DNA of 64,000 bases from Sambucus nigra (lineage: Eukaryota > Streptophyta > Magnoliopsida > Dipsacales > Adoxaceae), in NCBI GenBank assembly GCA_949130495.1, contig OX422215.1:527293755-527357754 (forward strand). The letters run 5' to 3'. Within the stretch, counting starts at the first letter, position 1; each line of letters begins with the position of its first letter. The position numbers were made by a program, and so were the translations under genes. Of the stretch, positions 1 through 10,417 are shown piece after piece. The notes under the pieces were generated by a model. That model was not told where the DNA came from. It ran no database searches and saw only the letters and a list, made by a program, of their open reading frames with translations.

Positions 1-348
1 GACTATCTCAACCCTTTCAGACACATTGGCGCACTCAAAAAGACCATATGGATGACTTAAAATTTATTCACTTTCATTAATAATAATTGAGTCCTGACAC
101 AACACGGGCGCGTCCCAACTTAAATTTCCATAATCGCCATTTTATTCACTCGTGATAATTTGTGTAAAATCAATCTTATATATTACTTTACTCATTTAGT
201 AATGTTCGACAACTTCCCAATAATTACTAACTCTCATCACGCTAGTACATATTTAAAACAAATTTCTTGATTAATATTAAATTAATTTATCTCAATAAAA
301 TTTAATAAATTCCTGAATTTAAAAGCCATAAAAATACGGGGTATTACA
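1..348 (-). repeat. Tek-D: partial Tekay-like LTR, cut by the window edge
   Basis: The segment ends in ACGGGGTATTACA, the same terminus as the complete Tekay-like LTRs ending at 13172, 15672 and 47686. Its AT-rich body, with blocks like those just inside those ends, also matches. The start lies outside the window, so I cannot tell a solo LTR from one end of a full element. It has the same orientation as the three other Tekay LTR families here, so the parent element would read on the minus strand. It interrupts the Tat-3 accessory gene, whose remains begin at 349. Confidence 0.75.
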
Positions 349-719
349 TATCCTGGGAGCTATGATGTTCTAGAAGGCCTAGACTGGGTTTAACCTCATT
401 GAGGACATATTCATATATGGCCATGGCCTAAAAAACATTGCTAATGCTCCTAGGTACTATTACTTTTCACCTAGGAAGTCACACCTGCGGATGGTTAACG
501 TCATCTAGACCAGTAATCATAGTTGGAAGGGTCAGTTTAGGTTTGTGAGGGGTGACTGGGAGCTCAAGAGCCATGAGAAAGATAGGTCCTATAAGGTTCC
601 ATGCAAGTGTAATATGACGAACATAATAGGTAAACTTTGAAGACTTTTTCTTTTATACTACCTCTCTTTAAGTGGTATTGTTCTAATTTTCTTATGACCT
701 GTTTCAGTGAAGAAGGCTC
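349..719 (+). pseudogene. Tat-3 antisense accessory gene, end of exon 1, intron 1 and start of exon 2
   Basis: From about 451 the plus strand reads YYYFSPRKSHLRMV, then after one in-frame stop SNHSWKGQFRFVRGDWEL. This closely parallels YYYLGARRSEKKLLHMV...SNHDWKKRFFFVYGEWEF in the accessory protein of Tat-2 (minus strand, 30700-31591), which places it in the PF04195-like 'putative gypsy type transposon' family. A phase-1 intron is recognisable: donor G|GTAAAC at 630, acceptor TTTCAG ending at 707. Exon 2 starts at 708 and is interrupted at 719 by Sire-1; it resumes at 57274 after the 5-bp duplication GGCTC. Function of the family is unknown. The upstream part is lost or replaced by Tek-D. Confidence 0.7.
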
Positions 720-2583
720 TGAAGCAAGTTTTGTTTTCTATAAAAAACCTTGTCTTCTTTCTTGGTTCAATTTTGGTAGAAATATCCCTATGCAATAATT
801 ACCTTGGCTATGTCTTGAGATTCTAGTGCATCTCTTGTTCTTAACATATTTTTTATTTTTATTTTTCATTTTTTTTATTTTACTTTTTTATTTTATCAGG
901 TTTATAAACAATTTCCCTATTTTAAAACTTTTAACTTTTTATTTCTGACTTAATCCATATTATAAGTATTCTTGTGCAAAAATAATTTATTTCGATTTTA
1001 AAATGTGTTTTTTAATTTTTCCCGATTTTCCATATTTTATTTGATTTTTAACAAATGTTTAAAATGCCCTTAATAAAACATTTTTATTGTTTATATTAAA
1101 CATTTTTAACAAAAACAAAATGGCAGCTATGGTTTTGAGTTGAACCATGTCGCGTGTCTTTGTCCAATCGTATGCCTTCGTTTACCTCACGCGTATTTAC
1201 CACGCTTTGTGTCCAGACGGCTTGCCTCGATCAACGTTTGTCAGCTTCTCTTTTTATGATTTTATCCTTGGATAGCCCTTGGCAAATTACTCATGTAACC
1301 TTATTTTATTGGTACCTTTGTTGCCCCTAGATTCCTATGATTGGTTACCTTTTTCCCCTTAAATGTTTGGTAATTGCCATTTAACCAGACTAGTTCCAGA
1401 GCCTTCCATCATCCCCTATATATAGATGCCTTATACTTCCTTTTTTTTTACAAGGAAAATGAGAGTTTGACCTGCTGTTATGCTATCAAAATTTCTCCTC
1501 AACTATGTTTAATCTCAATCCTTTCTCCACTCCTATTTATCTTCTCTGAGTGAATTCATTACATATCTTTGAGTGATAAATCCTATATATGGAGTTGTTG
1601 ATTTGAGGGGGAGAACATAAAGTCTTTGTTTTTTTTACCAAGGTTGTTGCTAGATCTTTTACTTAGAGATACTTTTGAAAATATAAAATCCATGTTGGCA
1701 TTGGAACCTTTGCTTTCCTATGTTTTCTAAGTGGGTAACTTTCTAAAATCCTTCATCTACTTTATTTTTGTAGATTTGAGTCCCTTTTTGTAAAACCCCA
1801 CACATCTCTTTTTATATGTGTTCTTGATATGCCTTTTTAAACTTGTTTTAAGTCTTTATATGCCCATTGGAAATGTTTATTAAGAACTTGTTTACTATAG
1901 ATGTACATTTTGAGTTAATCACTGTTATATCTTATGTTACACCTATTGTTGTGATTTTCTTCATTTGCATGTTCGAGATAGTTTGACAGATCTATTCCAT
2001 GAGCATCTTATGGTGGGTTTGAAATAGAGAGATCCAGTTATCCCTTTTTTGTTGATATCCTTAGATATCCTCATATATCTCATTATTTTTTTTATTATGC
2101 TTGTTTGCTGAGACAATTGTTTTATGTGTAAAATTGCTTTCTGCATGTTTAGTCTCTTTAGATAAGTTTTTGGTATTGTTTTGTTGTTTGTGTGGTTGAG
2201 TAGATACAATCTTGGTATACTGGTGGTATTGGCTTTGTTCTATTTCATTTACACTTGTTATCATAGACTGATTATACCAGAATGAATATTTAGTGGACTT
2301 TGGTGTGGGTGTGGGTGGTCCTTGTGTACTAAGGTTTTCCAGTTGTTTCTAGTTTTTTCTCGTAACCCAAATGCTTGAGTTCTCTTCTTTTTCCTCACCT
2401 CCATTTGTGTATGTTTATATATTTTGCTTGTTCTTTCCACTGACATCTTGCCAATAATATAAAAATATCTTTTTGTGAGTTAAGATATAGTTTCAACCAT
2501 AAGTTTTTAATATGGTTTTTATCAAATAGTTAAAAAAAAATTTGGTCTTCTCACCTTTGTGATATAGAACCTTAGGTTTTTCA
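720..2583 (+). repeat. Sire-1 5' LTR
   Basis: It starts TGAAGCAAG and ends GGTTTTTCA, matching 55358-57273 along its whole length: the shared block around 'tatgtcttgagattcta' near the start, the tract around 1430 with 'ccctatatatag', and the shared end. The 'ctatatata' at about 1416-1427 followed by 'gaaaatgagagtttgacc' is a plausible TATA box and transcription start zone, present in both LTRs. Small ORFs on its minus strand are not supported as genes. Confidence 0.9.
1416..1427 (+). promoter_or_regulatory. candidate TATA box of the Sire-1 LTR
   Basis: The CCTATATATAG block lies about two fifths into the 5' LTR. The 3' LTR has CTTATATATAG at the corresponding place (about 56095-56105). Conservation between diverged LTRs and TATA character are the only evidence. 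Confidence 0.4.
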
Positions 2584-2585
2584 AG

Positions 2586-2597
2586 TGCTATTAGATC
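2586..2597 (+). other. degenerate primer-binding site of Sire-1
   Basis: Two bases after the 5' LTR, TGCTATTAGATC matches 9 of 12 positions of the initiator-Met tRNA primer site TGGTATCAGAGC that is usual in plant copia elements. Confidence 0.5.
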
Positions 2598-2665
2598 TTT
2601 TAGGACATTTGTGTTCAAAAGTTTTTATAAAAATATCCCGAACTCTTATTTTAAACCGTTTTAAA

Positions 2666-3760
2666 ATGGGAGACTGGAATGGTAGTTCTACTCATCCACC
2701 CCACTTTAATGGTGTTAATTTTTCGTACTGGAAGGTAAGGATGATTAATCATCTTCAACAGTTGGGTGATGATGTGTGGGACATAATTGAAATTGGTTTT
2801 ACTGTCCCTACCCATATTGTTGGTGCTGGTGATGCTCAGAGGGAAGAATGTAATAAGCTTATCTCACAATGGACCAAAGATGAGAAGATTACCTCTCAAC
2901 ACAACAGCAAAGGCGAAAATGCCATTTTTTAGGCTGTTGGTAAGTCTGAATTAAAATGAATTTCATCTTGCACAACCTCCAAAGCAGCCTAGGACATTTT
3001 AATATCTACACATGAGGGCGATGCACGTGTTAAGAAAGCTAAATCACAACTGTTAGTCCGTAATTATGATACCATGTTCATGCATGGTGATGAGAAATTT
3101 GATGATTTTTATTTTCTCTTACAAGATATAGTTAATCAGTCTCATGTTAATGGTATAGTATACACTAATTCTGAAATTTGTGCCAAAATGTTGAGATCTT
3201 TGCGTCAAATGTTTGATGTGAAAAATCATATAATTGGTTAAATATATGACACTAGTAAGACCCTAAAATTGTTATGTAGCAAAATGAGAGCTTTTAAGTT
3301 AGACACTATGCTTAATGATAGTCAAAGAGAAAAATATAAAACACAAACAACACATCTCTCTTATCTTTTAGATCTTCATTTAGCAGTCTTACTTTTGTGC
3401 CTTGTTTGACTGGTGTTGATGATGAACATATATCTTTTGAGTATTTGGATAATGAAATTGGCTTAATGTCAAAAGATTTCAAGAAGTTTTTTAAATTTAG
3501 AAACAAGTTTTCCTCTAAACAAAATCAACCTAATTACTCAAACAAACCACATGGAAGGAGTTTTGAAAAGAAGTCTTTTGATAAATAAACACAAAGTAAA
3601 AATTTGAGACATATAAAATGTAGGAAATGTAGTCAATATGGTCACTATGCTAACAAATGTGTTTAAAAATCAAGTGGGAACCAACACAAAAAGCTCATGT
3701 ATCTAAAATATGGGATGACAGTTCAGATAGTGATAGTGAAATAGATTAATATAATAATCA
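2666..3760 (+). pseudogene. gag: Sire-1 gag
   Basis: The likely start is the ATG at 2666, giving MGDWNGSSTHPPHFNGVNF and then YWKVRMINHLQQLGDDVW, the usual N-terminus of a plant copia capsid protein. The frame breaks at a TAG near 2930. Capsid-like sequence continues in pieces (for example around 3040-3240). A zinc knuckle, C-X2-C-X4-H-X4-C, reads CRKCSQYGHYANKC at 3619-3660. Before it lies a basic stretch (about 3440-3588). Gag would form the virus-like particle and the knuckle would bind RNA. Several stops make it non-functional. Confidence 0.8.
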
Positions 3761-4746
3761 CTTAATGGCCTTTACTTCTCAATACATGCTTTAATCTAAG
3801 ATCTATGTTGAAAATGTTTATATTTTATCTGATGAGTTTAAAATATGTGTTAATGAATATGATATTGTACCTTCCACTGAATCTGTGTGTGATACTGATG
3901 TTGATCAAATTACTTCTTTCTCTCCCATATCATAATGTAGTAATATTGTTACTCTTGTTTGGAACAACGAACATGATGTTGACTATACTCGTTGCTTTGA
4001 TAATCTTGTGTTTGAAAATGGTTTGAAGATGTTTATGGTAGTTTTGAAACTAGTCAATCTAGTAATAGTGAAGAATCAAATATGGCAAAATTGGTTAATG
4101 CTAGATTAATGTCTAGGATACATGGATTGAATAACTAGATTAGATATATTACTGAGGAATTCTCAATGCAAACAAATGCTTTTGAAATTACAAAACAATA
4201 ATTTGAGAAAACCATTGCTAATTTAACTGAACAAAACACTTCTCGTGTGCATGAGTTAAATATAGAAAATAAATTTACTTAATCATTTTTCAAATCTCAA
4301 CAAAGTCTTAATGAGTTGTTAACCACTAGATATGATAGAAGGAGAGGTCTTGGTTATAGAGGAGAGGAAGTAGGTGAAACTGTATTTGTTAAACCTGTGT
4401 TAAACATACTTGAACCTACTATTGAATTACTTTTACACATGTTTACAATAATTGTGATAAGAAAGATTTTAATGTTGTTTTAGATATACCTGAATCCTCT
4501 GGAACTATAGAAGGTATTCCATATGTGTTTGCTGATTTGAATGTGAAATCCTTAGATATGCATGTTTGTATTTGTACCTTCCGTGGTAAAAATAGACACT
4601 TAAGAAAATATTGCTTTAAAGGACCTAATAAGGATAGAAAACTAGGAAAGAAATATGGTTTCAATCCCACCTTGCCTAAACCAAAACCTGTTGAAAATGT
4701 GTCTAAAACTAAAGTTGTTTGGGTTAGAAAGGGTAAAGTAAATTAG
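3761..4746 (+). pseudogene. Sire-1 gag-pol linker with second Cys/His cluster
   Basis: This acidic, Asn/Ser-rich stretch links gag to pol. At about 4564-4617 it reads CICTFRGKNRHLRKYCF, a degraded Cys/His cluster, followed by a basic Pro-rich tail ending WVRKGKVN. A second such cluster ahead of the protease region is typical of SIRE-lineage polyproteins (family knowledge). The stretch is broken by frame changes around 4026, 4137 and 4443. Confidence 0.55.
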
Positions 4747-5150
4747 TTAACTTGCAATGTTGTTATTACTTCTTTGAATGACTCATATAAACTTGTTAGT
4801 GGTACCTTAACTCTAGTTGATCTAGACATATGACTGGGGATAAGTCCAAGTTTTCCTCCCTCAATCCTTTTTCTGGAGGAAATGTAATTTTTGGACATGG
4901 ACAAAAATACCTAATCATAGGTAAAAGGACCATCTAGTGTGAAGGATTACCCAATCTTGAGAATGTTCTTTTAGTTGAAGGATTAAAAGAAAATCTGTTG
5001 AGCATAAGTCAGTTTTGTGATACTGAACACATTTTTAATTTTTCCAAACTTGATTGCAAAATTTTGAGTCCAGATGGAAAAGTAGTATTAGGTGGTGAGA
5101 TAACCCCTAATAGTTGTTACCCTGCAATTCAAAATGCTAAAATTGAATAA
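4747..5150 (+). pseudogene. Sire-1 protease region
   Basis: At about 4822 the sequence reads SRHMTGDKSKF and then FSGGNVIFGHG, which is the conserved stretch at and after the copia protease active-site region. It continues with LENVLLVEGLKENLLSISQFCD, shown here as two adjoining parts LENVLLVEG and LKENLLSISQFCD, ending near 5147. The region just before SRHMTG is out of frame, so the catalytic Asp-Ser/Thr-Gly cannot be confirmed. Confidence 0.65.
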
Positions 5151-6240
5151 TGTATGTCTTCTAGGCTTAGTGATATTTATTTGTGGCATGAGGGATTAGG
5201 GAATATTAATTGTTAAAAGCCATCTAGATTTACAAGTCAAGGACTAGTGTGTGGTCTGCCCAAGTTATCAAAAGAAAAATATTCTATATGTGGATTATGT
5301 CAAGTAGGAAAAAGTGCATAAGGACCCTCGTAAGAAATCTAAAGATTTCCTTACAACCCATCCTTTGTAATCACTCCATATGGACCTAATGGGGCCCTCT
5401 AGGATAGTTAGTTTATGTGGTAATTCATACATCCTTGTCATTTTTAATGATTTTTCAAGATGACATTAGGTTGTCTTTATAACAGAAAAGTCATAAACTT
5501 TTATATACTTTCTTAAAATACTTTTGAGAATTGAAAATGAAAAGGACATACAAGTGTCTAAATTCAGGAGTGACAGAGGTGGTGAGTTTAAAGAAACTAG
5601 TATTATTTAATATTGTGCTGGTAATGGATAGAAACACGAATTTAGTGCACCTAATACACCACAAAAAAATGGAATTTCTAAAAGGAAAAATCTCACTATT
5701 CAAGAAATGACACATGTTTTAATCCTTGCTAAAATTACGCCTAAGCATTTTTGGGTTGAAACAACTTAAATTGCATGTCATGTTATTAATTGTGTTTATC
5801 TGAGAAAGAACACTAAAAATACTTCATATGATTTATGGAATGGAAAGCAACACAATTTGAAATATTTGAGAGCTTTTGGTAGTGAATGTTATGTGTGTAA
5901 TAATAGAGACCAACTTTCAAAGTTTGACACTAGAGATGACAAGTCCATATTTTTAGGATTCTCCCAAAATAGTTGTGCCTATAGGGTATATAACTTGAGA
6001 ACTAAGAATTTAATGGAGTCAATCAATGTAGTTGTCAATCATAGTTTTTGTCGAGTGAAAGAGAACGAATATATACCTCCAGTTGTTGAAATTTTTCCTG
6101 AAAACTCCCTAAATTAAAACTCAATTAATGGTTTTTTGGGTTTTCTTCCAACAAATGGTCTTGATGTACCCAACTAGGTCAAAGCCAGTCATCCTAAAAA
6201 TAACATTGTTGGTAATGTATTACATCCCATTAGAACAATT
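5151..6240 (+). pseudogene. Sire-1 integrase with pre-integrase zinc-finger region
   Basis: The GAG-pre-integrase segment reads LYLWHEGLGNIN-like sequence at about 5180 and ends with the CGLCQ...GK pair near 5290. The core contains MDLMGPSR (first catalytic Asp, about 5378) and KFRSDRGGEF (second Asp, about 5560). At the third site the sequence is NTPQKNGISKRKN: the normally catalytic Glu is Lys (codon at 5680). The integrase C-terminal part, KYLRAFGSECYVCNNRDQL to IFLGFSQNSCAYRVYN, is at 5857-6117. Frameshifts and stops occur at 5610, 5769 and elsewhere. Confidence 0.8.
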
Positions 6241-6990
6241 TCATAAATTATATCTACTATGTTGTCTTCTTTTGTATCTTTTGTTATAGGCACTAAATGG
6301 ATTTTTAAAACAAATGTCATGAAACTAGCAATGTCATAAGAAATAAAATACATCTAGTTGCCCAAGGTTATACACAAATAGATGGTATTGATGTAGGTGA
6401 CATCTTTTCACCTCTTACACGCTTAGAGTCTGTTAGACTATTACTTGCAACGTCATGTCATCTTAAGTTTAAACTTTACCAATGGACGTTAAAATCTTCA
6501 TTTCTGAATGGAAATTAAAAGAAGAAGTGTTTGTACAACAACCAAAATGATTCACTGGTCCTTTCTTTACACACCATGTTTTCAAACTAAAAACATCTCT
6601 TTTTGGACTAAAACAATCTCCTCACGCTTGGTACGAGAGGTTAACTACTTTTTAATGAAAAATGAATTCGTCTGAGGAGGAGTTGATGTTATGATTTTTA
6701 TTAAATGCCAGTCAAAATGTTTGTTAATTGATCAAATTTATGTTGACGATATCGTATTTGGATTAACATCCACCTCAAAAGCTCAATCTTTTGCTAACAA
6801 AATGAAGTCCAAATTCCAAATGTTCACAATGGGAGAACTGCACTTTTTCTTGGGTCTCTTAGTGTCAAAAAGATTTTATCACATTTTTAATCTCACAAAC
6901 CAAACATGCAACAGATTTAATAAAAATATTTGGTCTTTCTACTGCTAAAACTGCTAGGACACCCATGAGTTCTTTAATTAAGCTTAGTAA
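6241..6990 (+). pseudogene. Sire-1 reverse transcriptase
   Basis: Recognisable blocks, in several frames, are IFSPLTRLESVRLLLA at about 6400, a 'QWTLKSSFLNG' block at about 6480, KTSLFGLKQSPHAW-like sequence at about 6590, and the catalytic motif IYVDDIVFG at about 6739. KMKSKFQMFTMGELHFFLGL follows. The Asp-Asp pair is intact, but frame breaks before and after rule out activity. Confidence 0.8.
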
Positions 6991-7390
6991 TGATTTATTT
7001 GGAAAAAAGTAGACGTCACTTTATATCGCAACATGATAGGAAGTTTGCTTTATTTAACTGAAAGTAGAGAAAATATTATGCATAGTGTTTTTGTATGTGC
7101 TATATATCAATGAGATCCCAAAGAATCCAACTCAAATGTTGTTAAGAAAATAATTAAATACGTAATTAGAACTATTGATTATGGTATCTTTTACAAATTT
7201 GACAAAAATTCTGACATCATAGGATACATTGATGCTGATTGGGTCGGATTTACTGATGATAGCAAAAGTACAGCCAGTGGTTGTTTTTATCTTGGTCATA
7301 ATCTAGTATCCTGGTCATATAAGAAACAAAAATTCATTTCTTTATTATCTACAGAAGCTTACTCAGCTACTATGGATGAAACAAATGCTT
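6991..7390 (+). pseudogene. Sire-1 RNase H, N-terminal part (cut by Tek-C)
   Basis: At about 7210 the sequence reads GYIDADWVGFTDDSKSTASG, followed by FYLGHNLVSWSYKKQKF and the block around LLSTEAYSATMDETNA. This is the copia RNase H with its catalytic AD pair. It stops at Tek-C. The domain resumes at 54800, but about 15-20 residues normally found between the two parts are not seen on either side. Confidence 0.8.
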
Positions 7391-9926
7391 AGTGACCCTG
7401 CCTAATTAAAATATCGGGTGATCAAACCTTTATTAAATTAAAATAGGATTTATAAAATGGTTCATTCTTAGCATCACTGTCGAAAACCAAAATTATTACT
7501 AACCATCTATTAGTTAAGTAAGTAGGTGCCAAATTTTTATCTTTCATTAAACAGATGAATAGTAATATGCAAATTCATTAAATACAAAACATTCACACCA
7601 TACTAGAGTTTAAATCACCTCAAAAAAATGAATGACTAAAGTTTTGTTGAATAAACCATCGACTAAAATCCCAAACTAAATAATGAATCCAAATAAGAAA
7701 ATTTGAATACAAGTTTAAAACTAAATACTGAATAAATAAAGTCTCAAAGGGAAACATGCACATACTGAAATATAAGACTAAACTCCTACACTCGGAATGA
7801 AACGGTGGATGCATCTAATCAAAGCCCTGCAAGCCTCCACAGTGTTGTAACTATACATCCATATAGAGAATCATCACGTTTGGCGTCCCTATGGATGGAC
7901 ACCTAAAAGGTTTTTAAAATGATATTATATCAAGGCTCAGTACCCAAAACATTTTGAAAATATTTTCCAAGTATTAATCACAATTTAAAATCAGTTATTG
8001 ATTACACATGTTAAGTTCCGCGTTCACTCACTTGAGTTTCCTCACCTCTCATATATTGTGCATGCCTAACGTCTCTACTTAGCCCACCTAGAAATTCTAC
8101 CCAAGCTAACTAGACATAATTACTTCATTTCACGACTAACACTTTAAAGTTCGGTACCACCCATACAGTACGTTATCTTATTAACATCACTCATATGTTA
8201 TAATCATTCTACGTAACATTTCTCGTATGTTATCATTTAATCATATAATTAAGTGTCTCTACTTAATTACCTTTCTATTTGGATTTATCTTCTAGTAGTC
8301 TACTATCACACATAAGTATATTATTCACACGGTATATATTTCACACACAATATATACTATAAGTGCATACTTTACTATCATGACCACGTATCACACATTA
8401 GGGACTATTTGTTCGAAATGCAACCTCGCCCCTAATATTTATTTCATACATTGGTTCAGAATGTTACCTCGACCCTAATATTGATTTTATATATATTGGT
8501 TCGAAATGTTACCTCGATCCCAATATTTATTTCATACATTGGTTTGGAATGTCACCTCGACCCCAATAATCATTTTTATGTATTGGTTTGGAATGTCACC
8601 TCAACCCCAATAATCATTTTTATGTATTGGTTTGGAATGTCACCTCAACCTCAATACAAATAATTATACAATAAGTATTCACTCCACCTATAAATAATTA
8701 GTAGGTATACACACAACCTAAGTATCATAACTTCTTACGTAGTATATATTACTCTAATACTCATCGTACTTCTCACTATCACATTTAAGGGAGTATTATT
8801 CTATACTCTAAGGGCCCTACTTACCCCATCATTTATTTTAGTATCTAAGGTTTCCTTACTCTACCAGTCTATACAATAAGCTCACTCACGTTTTTTCATA
8901 ATTTCATTCTCACTCTCTCGAATTAATTACATTATCATTTAATCACATTTAATCATCGTCTTAATTTTTTCAATAAGGCTAAATCCATAACCCTACCAAG
9001 GCCTACTGCAATCTAATAAATCCCTTATTATATTCTAACAATGTCCCAAAAGTTTTCCCGACAACGATTTAGGACTTCTAGGGTTAAACAAGGAGATTGA
9101 ACCGAGCAGGTCCGCCTCTGAACCAAAACGGTTTACCCATTTGCAATTCGTTTTATCCATTATGCAAGTGCGTTTTTTCACCCCCTAACACCCTCAAAAC
9201 TTACATATTTCTTCACCAAATTTGAAACCAATTGTGCCTAACCATTTCTACATGCATTAGGATGATTCCCAACATTACAAAACATCAAAATCATTAAACT
9301 TTGCACTCAAGAAGGGATTTAATCATCTAATCCTCAAGAACCCTATGTTCTCATCATTCTCCATTTATGTGAAAAATATACCCAAATTAATTTCATGGAT
9401 ATTAACAAAAAAACCTCTAATTTATTATCTTCTACAGATATCAAATCCTTCTACATGAGATTCCTAGCCAACCATGCATTAAAATCTTTCTTTTGTTTAA
9501 AAAATTATCAATTTACTCAAGATAGTTTGAAACCTTAACAACATGGGTATTATAACTTCAAAAGATTGTAAATAAACACTTCACTTTGATCAATAGGATC
9601 TGATTTTGTGGCTTGGTGATGAATTTGATTATGTTCTCTTTCAATCCTCACTCCTAGATTGTTTGTGGTGCAAGATTGAGATGGAGAACTCCAAGAATAT
9701 CTTCGAAAGCTCCTAGAAATCCCTCATTTTCTTCTCTAAGGGACTCTATTAGATTTTTGAGCTTATAACCATAACCTCACCTTTTTATCATCTAATGACG
9801 GATTTAGAAATTCGTAGGTCTCCTAACCTTGATTTACCAAATTGCTAAAACGCCCCTATACGGTGCCGATTTAGCCTAAAAATGCTCCGGTACCCAATCG
9901 ACCCGGGTACTATTTCGAATATTTCC
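7391..9926 (-). repeat. Tek-C left (3') LTR, first part
   Basis: Homologous to 51939 onward, starting TGACCCTGCCTAATTAAAAT versus TGACACCCCACCTAATTAAA. The match runs through the 'cctctacagtg'-type region, the 44-bp tandem repeats (8411-8660) and 'cctcaccttttta'. The LTR is interrupted after TTTCC (9922-9926) by Tek-B and finishes at 47692-48015. I see no coding potential in it. Confidence 0.85.
8411..8660. repeat. 44-bp tandem repeat in the Tek-C left LTR
   Basis: Six units start at 8411, 8454, 8499, 8542, 8586 and 8630, spaced 43-45 bp. Each contains a variant of GGTTCGGAATGTCACCTCGA followed by an AT-rich filler. The right LTR has the same array at about 52950-53155, and related but more diverged units occur in Tek-A (11280-11480) and Tek-B (13700-13910, 45728-45930). 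A plus-strand reading frame across the array is a by-product of the repeat. Confidence 0.85.
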
Positions 9927-10142
9927 TGTGACATCCATCCTAATTAAATCTCGGGTGATCAGTTTAAAATAAAATTAAAACAGGTTTATTTGTTGGTTCA
10001 TTCTTAGCATCACGGTCGAAAACTTTTTAATTACTAATCACCTAAGTGAAATTAGACTCGTGCCAAATTTTATCTTTCATTAATCCAAATAATTTCTCAT
10101 GTGAAAATAATGATTAAAGATTTACAATATGCAATAAATCAA

Positions 10143-10182
10143 GCCCCCCCCCCCCCCACCCCCGCACACAATATATATATAT
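10143..10182. repeat. poly-C run and AT microsatellite
   Basis: A run of C interrupted once by A, then GCACACA and alternating AT. The right Tek-B LTR lacks the C run at the equivalent place, so it expanded after insertion. Confidence 0.85.
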
Positions 10183-10417
10183 AAAGAATAAAGTCTTGCC
10201 TCGAGTCAACATTAGGCTAAAATCCAATACTGCTAAATAAAACAAACATAATTAAAAACTGAATATCTAAAATAGTGACAATGGACAACATGTCCCAATA
10301 GAGAGTACTAAAATAAGATTGTACACTAGATCTGAATAAGCGAATCATATGTGCAAAGTCTTCCCAGCCTCCACAATGCTTCAACTACAAGTCCCTAGGC
10401 TGAATCCTCAAGTCTGG

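Noticed and set aside
1961..2446. Minus-strand ORFs in the Sire-1 5' LTR, with a similar one at 56763-56945 in the 3' LTR
   Set aside because: The LTR copies share the sequence, but the frames are not conserved in length. Low-complexity Lys/Asn-rich translation of AT-rich DNA.
8451..8663. 70-residue plus-strand ORF
   Set aside because: It runs through the 44-bp LTR repeats; the homologous frame in the other LTR is different and broken.
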